17,500 nucleotides of DNA from Russula earlei (lineage: Eukaryota; Basidiomycota; Agaricomycetes; Russulales; Russulaceae): positions 7,501-25,000 of the forward strand of contig JAGFNK010000563.1 in the NCBI GenBank assembly GCA_025769875.1, read 5' to 3'. The notes under the pieces were generated by a model. The model saw only the letters and a list, made by a program, of their open reading frames with translations, did no database searches and had not been told where the DNA came from. The translations under genes and the position numbers were made by a program. Within the stretch, counting starts at the first letter, position 1. Every line of letters begins with the position of its first letter. This document shows, one piece after another, positions 1-8,507 of the stretch.

Positions 1-1258
1 TCTTGCGGCGGCGGTGGCGGGGTCGTCTCCACTGCAGGTGTCGGCAGCAGACGTGGGCGAGAGCGCGCGAACGGATGGGGAGGCGATGTGGGAGGCGGCG
101 TGCGGTGTGCTGTTGGCGTCGGCGACTGCTTCTCTTGCGGCGGCGGCTTCTGCTCCTGTTGTGGCGTGTCGTGGCTAAGTTCGTGGCCGAGGCCTTCTTG
201 GTCTTCTGGGGTGGTGCTGGTGGCGAGGGGTTGCGACGGTGCGGCGGTGCTGGTGTCGCGCAAAACTACTAAAGCGGCGGCTGAGACTGAGAAGACTGAG
301 GCTGAGACTGAGAAGGTGGCGGCGGACTGAGCTGGTGCGACGGTGGAGGCGGACAGGGCGGAGGCGACGACTGAGGGCGACGCAGGGGCGACGGCGGCTG
401 TGGCTGACAAGGGCGTGGCGACGGTGGCTTGTGAGACGGTGGTGGAGACGGCGGCGTGTGGCGCTAAGACGTCGGTGGCTGAGGCTGAGGCTACGGCGGC
501 GGCTGACGAGACTAAGGCGGCTGGCAAGGCTAAGAGCGCGGTGGCGGCGGTTGACTGATCTGAAGCTGGGGCGACGGAGACGGCTGGCAAAACTAGGGGC
601 GCGGTGGCGGCGGCTGAGACTGAGAAGGCTGAGGCTGAGGGCAGGGTGGAGACGGCGGTGGCTGGCGATGCTGGTGCTATGACGGACTGGGCTGAACTGA
701 CGAGTACGGGCGAGGCTAAGACGGAGACTGATGCAAAGTCGGCGGCTGGCACGACTGAGGCTACTGTGGCGACGGACGAGGCGACGGACGAGACTGAGGG
801 CGCGGGAGCGGATGAGACGAAGGCGGGGGTGGCAGACGAGGCTGCGAGGGCTGAAGTGGCGGGCGGCGCTAAAACGTCGGTGGGCGAGGTTGAGATGGTG
901 GTTGTGCATGGAGCTGAGACAGTGGCCATAGCAGGCGACACTGAGGGCGCGGGAGCTGGTTGGGCTAAGACGGGAACAGTGGCGATAGGCGATGTCACGG
1001 CTGAGGCTACGGCGGCGGGGACAGACGAGGGTGGCGACGATGGCGAATGCGGGCGATGCTGGGACGGCGAGGGCAGGTGGAGCCGAGGCGATGATGGCTG
1101 GCGAGTCGAGGATGGCGGCGGTGAACGAGGTGACGGGAACGGCGGACGAGGTGGGAACCGCAGGGACGATGGGCAAGGCAGGCGAGGCGGAGGCGATGGT
1201 GCACGATGTAGGGACGGAGGCTGGAGCGGGCATGGGCGCAGGGTATGTGTATGGTTAG
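1..1258. repeat. G-rich low-complexity degenerate minisatellite
   Basis: The plus strand is strongly purine/G-rich and built of loosely repeated blocks such as GCGGCGGCTGAGACTGAGAA (about 271 and 609), GCGCGGTGGCGGCGG (about 536 and 599) and ACTGAGGGCGCGGGAGC (about 793 and 941). No exact period holds. All three plus frames and one minus frame are open for long stretches. They encode only Ala/Glu/Thr/Gly-rich or Arg/Ser/His-rich sequence, which is what a skewed repeat gives in any frame. I see no domain, promoter or intron that would argue for a gene. A host gene for an Ala/Glu-rich disordered protein (plus frame, about 604-1258) cannot be excluded. Confidence 0.7.
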
Positions 1259-1663
1259 AATGGAGAGGTAAGAGGGGCAATGAGTGGCTGGCTGTCACTC
1301 CAATCACACTGAAAACAATGTTGCACACCACAACACTTGAGTCAAAAACACTATGGGGCTGCCTCAAGACAGCCCATGGGTACAACATGAGGGAAAAATA
1401 ATAGATATAGACCATGATTTTGAGTTGTAATTCATCTAATACACATGTGGAGGTGGCTTGAGTCCAGCTCCACCAATTCTCACTCAAATCTCATGAAAAC
1501 AATGGGGCTGCCTAGCCCTCATTCAGGCGATTCAGGGACAATAATTTTCATATGAATTGAAGCTGTTTTGAGGGAGATATTCATCCCGCATGTTTGAGGG
1601 GGTTTCTGCGCCGATTTGGGTGGAATTCAAGCTCCGCCAAGTGCGCTGAAAACGGCAATAATT
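1259..1663. other. Intergenic stretch downstream of Rep
   Basis: No ORF worth calling. It holds a bulged hairpin at 1353-1377 and a 12-nt direct repeat ATGGGGCTGCCT at 1353-1364 and 1502-1513. Two loosely similar blocks (about 1448-1500 and 1615-1665) share a GTGGA...CAAGCTCC(A/G)CCAA...TGAAAAC pattern and may be an old duplication. This is the 3' side of the Rep gene and may mark the left edge of the virus-like block, but no clear boundary repeat is visible. Confidence 0.45.
1353..1377. terminator. Bulged hairpin downstream of Rep
   Basis: ATGGGGCTG (1353-1361) pairs with CAGCCCAT (1370-1377) with one bulged G around an 8-nt loop. It lies about 290 nt past the Rep stop. A role in RNA 3' end formation is only a guess; it may simply be a chance hairpin. 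Confidence 0.2.
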
Positions 1664-3382
1664 TCAACACCTCATGTATGTAACATAGCCCACACCCTCA
1701 ACATATTCTCTAGGCCCATCATCTGGCTCCATCCCTGGCAAGTCCCATATCCTCCTTCTACTTGGTCCTGCCACAGGTTCCTCCTCTATGGGTTCCAAAT
1801 TGATTGGCCTCCTTGCAACTGGTTGGAACATTGGTGGTATTGTTGGTGGTGCCATCCACAGCTTGTGCTCTAGGTGGACAAAGGTGCAGTTGGCTTGCAG
1901 CCAGTCCCTCTTCCACTGGTCAGTTGTCACCTCCAAGGGGTTCCTGTTGTTGAGCCAGATGCAGGGCTTGCCCCAGTTCCTGATTGTCCTCTTCTTCATG
2001 TACTTGTCAGTGACAATGAACTGTTGCTGTGCCCCTGTTGATGGTAAGTATTATTTTTATTTTTAAAGTTAAGGTTAAAACTCACCCATGAATGCTTGCC
2101 AGTTGAAGAAGTTTTCAAATGGGATGTCATCAAAGATTATGTAATCTTTGTCTTCATCCACCTCTGCTGCACTCCAGGCACTGTTCAGGTAGACATGGTT
2201 ACCCAAACTTCTTGCCCAGGATGTCTTGCCAGTCCTTGAGGGGCCCCACACAACCAAACACTTTGGCCTGTCCCTTTTGGGCAGCTCATGCTCCACCCAG
2301 TCCTTCATCTCCTTTGGGATCCTTATGAAGTCCTTGTGGGGTGGGATGTACTCCACTTGAGGCTTGGCAAAGTGCTTCTCTGCATAGTACTCCAGCCTCT
2401 CAAATTGGGTGACATACACCCTGGGGTCAGCCTCCCTCATTTGGGACATGAAGTCTTCCCTTGAGGTCGCATTGAGGGCCTGCCTGATGCCCTCTTTAGC
2501 ACTTGTTGGTTCACTGCAATCACACAATTAGGTTCATTATGAACTGAGAGTTCAGACCTGACAGTAATTTAAGTACTTACAATGTTTGTGTTGCCCCTTC
2601 CCAGGGGCCAAATGTGTTCCAGCCCTCCTTGTTGAGGTAATTCCAAATCCTTACTTGGTCCAACTTGTTGCCCTTTGAGGCCCTTATGTTGGGGTGAATC
2701 CCTTGTATGTCAAATATTGTTGGGTTCCTTCCCCTTAGTTTTTGTTCAAACATGATGAAGGCATGCCAGTGCCTGCCTCCATCCTGGTGGTGTTCCTCTG
2801 CAGCGGCCCAAGCTGTGCCATGTTAGTATTACATAATTTATAAGTAATTTATAACTTACTTTTAATTTTACTGGAAAAGTTTTGCATTTTCTCAATCAAT
2901 ACATCATTTGGCAGGTCACCAATTTGGGACCAGGTGAGAAAGTAATTCCTAGCTGAGAATCTAAACTCCCCTCCAGTGGTGGTGTCCACCTGACTCAGCT
3001 GCTCTAGGTAATTGTCTCCACCTGCACCCAAGTGTCCACCTTCACCCACACCTCTATTCCTCCTCCCTCCTCTGATTGGCCCTGCTTGGGAAGCCCTGTC
3101 AGTTATATCAGGAGTGGCAGGCCAGCTAATAATAGAACTAACTGTGCTAGAAGCTCTACTAATAGGGGCAAGGGAAGGGGAAGGGGAAGGTGTAAGAGTA
3201 GGCAACGGCGATGAGTAAGCAATGTCCCTACTTATGTAATTGCCCATTCCAAGGGGGCTGTGGGGCAGGGGTGGGGAGGCAGCAAAGGAAGAAGCAGGTG
3301 ACAGGGAGGCAGATGAAGCCAAGAAGAGCGACCCCTGTAAGGGCAAGGAACTCTCCTGTCTTGCTGGGCATGGCTGTGACAT
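1664..3382 (-). CDS. Endogenous genomovirus-like replication-associated protein, 4 exons
   Basis: Rep nicks the origin of a small circular ssDNA genome and unwinds it (rolling-circle initiator plus SF3 helicase). Exons on the minus strand are 3382-2860, 2812-2581, 2513-2086 and 2034-1664. Introns of 47, 67 and 51 nt are all GT-AG, and the first two begin GTAAGT. The exons sum to 1554 nt, an open frame of 517 codons. Endonuclease motif I is FLTWSQ (148-153). Motif II is HWH (189-191). The GRS-like segment FDIQGIHPNI (208-217) and motif III YLNK (Tyr233, Lys236) follow. Helicase Walker A is GPSRTGKTS (342-350), Walker B is IIFDDIPF (377-384) and motif C is IWLNN (420-424). The GRS segment and DGG-x-H-x-H context favour genomovirus over plant geminivirus Rep. 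Residues 1-139 are a Ser/Pro-rich extension not usual for the family, which is about 330 aa. No stop or frameshift is seen, so this is either a recent integration or a gene under selection. It faces away from the origin-like region. Confidence 0.9.
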
Positions 3383-3501
3383 GGTGAGAAAGTTATGTAA
3401 GAAAGGTTATGTAAGAATAGTTAGGTAATACTAACTGTAGTGAGGATGGAATGAGAAGAGGAGGAAGAGGATGATGCCGACTTAGGGCGCATTTTGCCCT
3501 C

Positions 3502-3509
3502 CTTAAATA
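3502..3509 (-). promoter_or_regulatory. TATA-like box for Rep
   Basis: The minus strand reads TATTTAAG here, 120 nt upstream of the chosen Rep ATG at 3382. It is the only good TATA match on that strand in the interval, and it lies just on the Rep side of the origin-like stem-loop. Confidence 0.45.
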
Positions 3510-3637
3510 GACGCTTGGGTACTGTTTACATTCTGTTTGGTGACTATTAGTCAGCTGGGTACCACACTTACATAACCCATAGGACCTTTAATAAGATTCT
3601 GTCCTATGGGTCCCAGTACCCAGTACCCAGGCGTCTA
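3508..3637. repeat. Long imperfect inverted repeat around the putative origin
   Basis: TAGACGCTTGGGTACTG (3508-3524) is the reverse complement of CAGTACCCAGGCGTCTA (3621-3637) except for one base. Each arm carries one copy of the GGGTAC repeat, and the pair encloses the 11-bp stem-loop at 3575-3611. Confidence 0.7.
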
Positions 3638-3767
3638 AGCCCCCCTAGCCAATGGGAGCGCAGGGATCAATTGTAATTTCCCCTTTATGGTCTAATTGCG
3701 CGTCCATATATGGTCCGGGTATTGTTAACAGTACCCAGTTAGATTCTTATTTGGGCAATGGGTACCC
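3517..3767. repeat. Iteron-like GGGTAC/GTACCC cluster
   Basis: Six copies lie at 3517-3522 and 3557-3562 (GGGTAC), 3616-3621, 3623-3628 and 3731-3736 (GTACCC), and 3760-3767 (palindromic GGGTACCC). Most share the wider form CAGTACCCAG or its complement. In geminiviruses and genomoviruses, short repeats beside the stem-loop are Rep binding sites. The copies on the Rep side are in the opposite orientation to those on the other side. Confidence 0.6.
3575..3611. other. Stem-loop, candidate rolling-circle origin
   Basis: ACCCATAGGAC (3575-3585) and GTCCTATGGGT (3601-3611) form a perfect 11-bp stem around the 15-nt AT-rich loop CTTTAATAAGATTCT. Geminiviruses and genomoviruses nick inside such a loop, at a nonanucleotide usually close to TAATATTAC. 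The loop here contains TAATAAGAT, which is only a partial match, so the exact nick site is uncertain. Position supports the call: it lies between the divergent Rep and the rightward gene X, inside a cluster of iteron-like repeats. Confidence 0.6.
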
Positions 3768-3775
3768 ACCCAAAT
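3749..3775. repeat. Nested palindrome ATTTGGG...TGGGTACCCA...CCCAAAT
   Basis: Outer arms ATTTGGG (3749-3755) and CCCAAAT (3769-3775) enclose the perfect 10-nt palindrome TGGGTACCCA (3759-3768), itself a double iteron. It can extrude as a cruciform or bind a symmetric dimer. Confidence 0.55.
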
Positions 3776-3839
3776 ATGGCTAGATCAGGGGCTTTGATGC
3801 CTATTTTTGTTCGATTTTAAATCGATTTTATTGCATTTG

Positions 3840-3869
3840 CTGCGCATTTACTGCGCATTACTGCGCAAT
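3840..3869. repeat. Three tandem CTGCGCA(T/A)T units
   Basis: CTGCGCATT at 3840-3848 and 3851-3859 and CTGCGCAAT at 3861-3869 recur every 10-11 nt, about one helical turn. The last runs into GCAATAAGTCCTTAT (3865-3879), which recurs exactly at 4083-4097. Confidence 0.6.
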
Positions 3870-3931
3870 AAGTCCTTATAAGTAATTATTGGACTTGAAT
3901 GTATTGTTCTAATAATAGACTGCTGTGCAAT

Positions 3932-4023
3932 GCTGTGCTTGATTGTAACTCAAGGCTGTGCTTGATTGTTACTCAAGGCTGTGTTAGCTGTGCTGACTGA
4001 TGCTGACTGATGCTGCTGACTGA
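3932..4023. repeat. 23-nt tandem repeat followed by TGCTGACTGA repeats
   Basis: GCTGTGCTTGATTGTAACTCAAG type units lie head to tail at 3932-3954 and 3955-3977 with one mismatch, and a partial GCTGTGCTTGAT recurs near 4047. TGCTGACTGA then occurs at 3991-4000, 4001-4010 and 4014-4023. This non-coding stretch between origin and gene X looks like an upstream regulatory array. Confidence 0.6.
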
Positions 4024-4103
4024 TGTTGGCTGATGGTCACTGAAGGCTGTGCTTGATGGCATCATAATTGCACAATTGCTGTGCAATAAGTCCTTATCTG
4101 ACT

Positions 4104-4140
4104 ACATGAAACAATCAATCTAGATTGATGTTGTTCATGT
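4104..4140. repeat. 37-nt near-perfect palindrome
   Basis: ACATGAA...TCAATCTAGATTGA...TTCATGT is almost symmetric about the central TCTAGA (4119-4124), with a one-base offset between the arms. It lies about 180 nt upstream of the gene X TATA box. It may be a regulatory operator-like site or a replication or recombination structure; no homologue is recognised. Confidence 0.6.
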
Positions 4141-4319
4141 GATCTGAGAGCATGTGGCTGACTGTAAGTTGTCTCATGTTCTCAAACTGCTATTGGCCAG
4201 AGAAAGCCGTGAGAGAAACGAAACGGAATATTTTGCAGTGCAAGTCTCCCAACCAACAGGGGAATCAGAATGGGTCTACTGCTGCGTTTGAACGACTCTG
4301 CTGCGGTTGATTTTCTCTG

Positions 4320-4331
4320 CGGGCTATAAAT
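4320..4331 (+). promoter_or_regulatory. TATA box of gene X
   Basis: CGGGCTATAAAT here is followed about 35 nt later by the first ATG (4365). The same 12 nt stand before the ORF pair at 15558 (positions 15506-15517), suggesting the two transcription units share a promoter design. Confidence 0.6.
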
Positions 4332-4364
4332 AGAGCACCCTTTGTGCCTTGAGATCCTCACCAA

Positions 4365-5183
4365 ATGCATCTTATTTCCCATTGCGGAGTCACCAATGTC
4401 TTCTACTACCAGACGCAGTACCCGCAAGCGTTCGAGGATGGAGCGGGCTTCAGGTGCGTCGCCGGTGATGTTGAGTCCGGTATTATCCGCGTCTGCCCCC
4501 TCATCCGCCCCGCGGACTTTCCGGCCCTTGCCCGCCCCCCGGACTGCAAGTACTCGCATACGGTCACCATTCGAGCCGACGCCGACAACCCGGGCGACGT
4601 CATCACCCTCTTTTTTTCCCCTGCCACTGCCAAGCGCAACTGGTTTGTTGTGGCCTTCCCCGCGCCCTTCTACAGGCGCTCGTACCGACGCCCCGGCACC
4701 CCGGCACCCGCCGCCAGCCCCGCGGGCCGCGACCGATCAGCGGTTCCACATCTACTTCGGCTGCCCTGTCTGTGGGGTCTATTCACGTAAGTGGGGTATC
4801 ACAGATTGCGCCCGTGGCGATGGCGCCTTTTACGTCAACCCCGTCGTCCATGATGAGTGCCCTTCCTGTCTGGTCGATCAGTCCCGGACTAGTGGCACTT
4901 CCGCTGCCCTTTGCTTGGGTAAGTGTATTCAGTTTTAATTGGAGGTGGAAGGAGAGACTTTCTTTCCGCCCCCAATTATGATTGGTTCGCTTACTGATTA
5001 TTTGATTTTAGTTCCCTCCATCGGCCGCCCCTGTTTTGCCCCAGAACAGTGGGATGGCATTATTCCCACCCCCCTCGGACGGCCCGGTCGTGCCTTTGTC
5101 GACGATCACATCGTCCCCCTCGGCTTGCGAGAGCGCCTCTTTGATGGGGGCGCGTTCCTCGCCGGCTATTTCCATTCCCCCCT
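4365..5183 (+). pseudogene. Gene X, 5' part (exons 1-3), cut by retrotransposon
   Basis: Unrecognised gene. The model uses the ATG at 4365 just after the TATA box. Exon 1 is 4365-4786, intron 4787-4881 (GTAAGT...CAG), exon 2 4882-4918, intron 4919-5011 (GTAAGT...TTTTAG) and exon 3 from 5012. Exon 3 is broken after 5183 by the element at 5184-14371 and resumes at 14377, once the duplicated CCCCT (14372-14376) is discounted. Joined with the right half, the exons sum to 1464 nt with no stop: 487 codons, which supports the model and implies the insertion is fairly recent. The first 110 residues look globular (FYYQTQYPQAFEDGAGF near the start); later residues are Pro/Ser-rich. In the present allele the frame would read about 46 codons into the LTR. 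Exon 2 is only 37 nt, the weakest part of the model. A competing frame (4342-4938) carries CPVC and CPSC but hits a stop after splicing. Confidence 0.55.
5179..5183. repeat. Target-site duplication CCCCT, left copy
   Basis: CCCCT directly abuts the terminal TGTCAAG of the LTR at 5184. The identical 5 bp stand at 14372-14376 after the other end of the element. Five bp is the usual Ty3/gypsy duplication length. Confidence 0.8.
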
Positions 5184-6011
5184 TGTCAAGACACGTACTG
5201 CTGATCACTAAGGACTCAGGAGCAGGTGGGCAAGGGTCGGAACAGATGGTACGCGGCGAAGGTGGCGTTGAACAGGAGGACGAGCCAAACGACGAGGAGG
5301 TACCAGATGGGGACTGGTAGGTGTTGCAAGAGGCAGAGGCGAAGGCTAGAGGCCAGTGCAGCGAAGGGCTTTAGACAAGGCGGTCGTTGAAGAGTACCTT
5401 GAAGACGAGGGAGGCTTTAGACTGAGCAGGTCGCAGGGGAGTACCCAGGAAGATGAGAGTATCACAAATGGACAGTCTGACGACTGCCATGCTTCATTGG
5501 GGCTTATATACAGTGTACAGGGTCGATTACAAAGACCTGGGACTATTCTAGACTCTTTGGTACCATCCAATAGGACTACAAAGGCATAAACTTGCTTGTG
5601 TCAAGTTTCAGGCTTACTGAGCGCATTACTGATCATTGTGGAGCGATGACATCATTATGATGTCACTGTGGAGCGCTTAGTGAGCCTATGAGGTCACTGT
5701 GGAGTCGCTCAGTCAGCTATGATGTCATTGGAGCCTGGATGACGTCAGATGATTTATGCAACAGTTTCTAAGAGTTTGTGCCGCTGTTTCGGGTCCTTGG
5801 TGGCTGGGTGGCCATGTGGCTGCCACGCGATGATTACCCGATTAGGAAACGGGTGCCTGGTCGAGTTATAGTGCCTTTGCAATGGCGATATCTTGCACTG
5901 CAGGGGGAATAGCCCAGAAAACGGAAGGGAGTTGGTAATGCGAAATGAGAGAGGTCTCTCTTGAGTGAAATAGGACCATCTACGGCCAGAACTTGGCCTT
6001 GGTTCGTAACA
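5184..6011 (-). repeat. 3' LTR, family A, 828 bp
   Basis: It starts TGTTACG at 6011 (minus) right after a polypurine tract and ends TTGACA at 5184. A TATA box (minus TATATAAG, 5503-5510) separates U3 from the rest. U3 holds repeated TCACTGTGGAG(C/T)CGC-type units and a perfect cyclic-AMP-response-like palindrome TGACGTCA (5740-5747). A second copy starts at 16873. Confidence 0.9.
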
Positions 6012-6029
6012 TTCATCCCCTCTTTATAG
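6012..6029 (-). other. Polypurine tract
   Basis: The minus strand reads CTATAAAGAGGGGATGAA immediately before the LTR start TGTTACG. This is the expected place and composition for the plus-strand primer of a gypsy element, and it confirms the 3' LTR boundary. The interval 6030-6258 between it and the pol stop is untranslated and holds nothing else that I recognise. Confidence 0.7.
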
Positions 6030-6258
6030 ACTTGTTGCTCCTGCAACGGTAGGGACTTGTTTCTTTGGGAGGTGGAGTAGTTTGCATATGAAAAGTCGAA
6101 GTCTGTTTGTTCGTGGGGAATTCTTTCTTGTTTATGGATTGCTTTGGGGATAGCTGTGGTCGATTGAGTGCATGTGATCGCAGGGGTTCTTTGAGGAAGT
6201 TCGTTGGTAACAAGGATAAAGGTAGTCGTCGACAGAGGTCATGATGAGAGTTATTGGT

Positions 6259-8507
6259 TTAGGGGTTACTCCTGGTGGGAATTGTTTTAAGCGCTTTCGG
6301 ATATTTCCGATGGAAGTCTTTGACAAGTGATTGCGCTCTTGATAGGTTAGAGGCTGGTTCCCAAGTATTCTCTGCAGCGGTGTATCCTTTCCACTTGACT
6401 AGGTATTGGATGCCTTTGCGGTTCGGGGAGAGTCGAGAGTTTAAGATCTGTTCTACTTCGTATTGCTCTTCTCCTTCGATTAGAACTGGTGGTGGGTTTG
6501 AGAAGTTAGGGCCGTGGGCAGCGGTTTCTTTATAAGGTTTGATCAGGGAGTGGTGAAAAACTGGGTGTATCTTCCAAGACTTTGGTAGTTCGAGGCGAAC
6601 GTTTACTGGGTAGGCAGTGGTGACTTTGAATGGTCCATAGCGTCGAGGGGCTAGTTTTGCTTTTGGGTGGGTGGTTCGTAGATTTGTGGCTTCCAGCCAT
6701 ACTTGATCCCCTTCTTTGAAACGAAATGTGGGGGATTGAGGTCCTGATTGCTTCATGATCTCCGTTGCTCGGTTCAGGGAGGCAGCTACTTCTTCTCTGA
6801 GTTGATTTAGTCTCGATAGTCTTTCTTGGATCGAAGGGAACTTTGATGTAAAGGCAAGGGGCGGAGCAAATGTTGGGTTAAAGCCATACCAGACCTCAAA
6901 AGGGGGTTTGTTCGTAGCACTGTGTTGTCTGGCATTATGTGCGAACTCCATAAAGGGAATCAGTTCTGCCCAATTGTCTGCTTGATGGTTGCAAAATATT
7001 CGTAGGTATTGTTCTAGTTCTTGGTTAACTCGTTCTGTTTCTCCGTCTGTCTGTGGGTGATATGCTGTGCTTAATGATACTTTGACATTTAGCTTCTTCC
7101 ATAGTTCTTGAGTAACTTTTGCTGCGAATTGAGGGCCTCTGTCAGATATTATTTGTGTCGGGAGGCCTATTCTTCTCCAGACATTGTTCATGATTAGTGT
7201 CGCTGTTTCATCTGCTGTGATTGTCTTGTGGCAAGGGGTAATGATTATTGCTTTACTGAATCGATCTACCACGACTAGGAGGCTGTCAAAGCCTTGTGAA
7301 ATCGGTAGGTCCGTGATAAAGTCCATGGTAATGCTTTTCCATACTTCTCCGGCTGGTGTAATTGGTACAAGGGGTGTTTCTGTCTTTGGACGGTTCTTTG
7401 TACTCTGGCAAATTGCGCAACCGTCTACATAACTTTTGACATAGGTTAGCATTCCTGGCCACCAATAGTTTCTGCTGATTAGTTCGTAGGTTTTCCATTG
7501 GCCAGGATGTCCGGTGGCAAGGGAGTCGTGGTGTAGTTTCAGAATTTTCTTTCTTAGGGTGTCGTTGTTTGGGATATAGACCTTTCCTTTGAATAATATT
7601 AGTCCATCTTCGAGGTTCCAGTCCTGTAAGCCTTTGGATAGTCGTCTTGGTCCATTCTTTATAATGATCGCTAACGCGTTAGATACTTCTGGGTCATAGT
7701 CTTTGCTAGATCGTAGTTGTTGTCGAAGTTCTTGGTCGCCGATTGGTTCTGTAGCGGAGGTGCGTGTTGCTCTGATTTTAAAAAATTTGTCATCTAGGAG
7801 CACCTTTCCATCATTTTCGTTTTGTATCCCCTCTTTAAAGTCTGGCCGCCTGGACAGACCGTCTGCTTTGTTCATAGTACCTGGGTGATGTGTGATAGTG
7901 AAGTCAAAATTGCTAAGGAGGAGTGCCCATCGGGCTTGTCGTCTTGTGAGCTTTTGTTTTGTCATGAAGTAAGTCAAGTTATTGTGGTCTGTCCATAGAT
8001 CAATGGGGTGTGTAGCGCCTTCAAGGTAGTGTCGGAAGTGCCAAAGGGATAAGACAATAGCAAGGAGTTCTTTATCGTAGATCATGTAATTTCGTTGTGC
8101 GGGGTCCAAGGATTTCGAGAAATAGGCTACTGGGTGATATCTATTAAATTCATCGGGTTGTTCCAAGATTGCACCGACTGCAAAGTCACTTGCATCGCAG
8201 ATGAGTCGAAAGGGTTTCGTATGGTCAGGTAACATGAGGATTGGGGCCGTTGTGAATGCTTGGATTAGTTTCTGAAATGCTTGTTCTTCATCGTCTTCCC
8301 ACTTGAAGGGGTTCTCTTTCTTTGTTAAGTTAAACAAGGGCCGTGCTATCCGAGAGTACTGGTGGATAAATCGTCGATAGAAATTGCAGAATCCTAGAAA
8401 TGCTTGTACTTCTGTAACATTGGTCGGAGTAGGCCATTTTGTAATGCCTATTAACTTGTCTTGGTCCATGGATATTCGTCCTTGGGAGATATTGATGCCT
8501 AGGTAAC
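6259..8507 (-). pseudogene. pol 3' part: RT end, RNase H, integrase, chromodomain
   Basis: This is the second part of the polyprotein of a Ty3/gypsy chromovirus. In the open frame from the internal Met at 8469 (736 codons) the order is as follows. The RT tail has ITKWPTP and FLGFCNFYRRF. RNase H has Asp92 in CDASDFAVG, Glu134 in KELLA, Asp161 in TDHNN and Asp203 in KADGLSR. The integrase HHCC zinc site has His313/314, His321, Cys351 and Cys354. The integrase core has Asp383, Asp443 in ISDRG and Glu479 in DGETER. A GPY/F module (RRYGPFKV, 609-616) follows, then a chromodomain (about 668-725, with YLVKWKGYTAAENTWEP). All catalytic residues are present and this stretch has no frameshift. It is cut off from the rest of RT by the solo LTR at 8508-9169. 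The frame can be read upstream of 8469 to the insertion edge, including YLGINIS. The chromodomain would tether integration to methylated-histone chromatin. Confidence 0.93.

Noticed and set aside
175..1233. Long minus-strand ORF (352 codons), Arg/Ser/His-rich, and plus-strand ORFs in the same region
   Set aside because: All arise from one low-complexity repeat; no domain, no promoter, and several frames are open at once.
3012..3428. Plus-strand ORFs opposite the Rep N-terminal exon
   Set aside because: Shadows of the Ser/Pro-rich coding sequence on the other strand.
3932..4023. Could the short repeats be a CRISPR array?
   Set aside because: Units are directly adjacent with no unique spacers, and the context is eukaryotic.
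4342..4938. Alternative frame over gene X exon 1 with CPVC and CPSC (zinc-finger-like)
   Set aside because: It can be spliced into the frame at 5012, but after the retroelement is removed it meets TGA directly at the insertion site. The model in the other frame stays open to the end and its exon sum is divisible by three. Not fully excluded.
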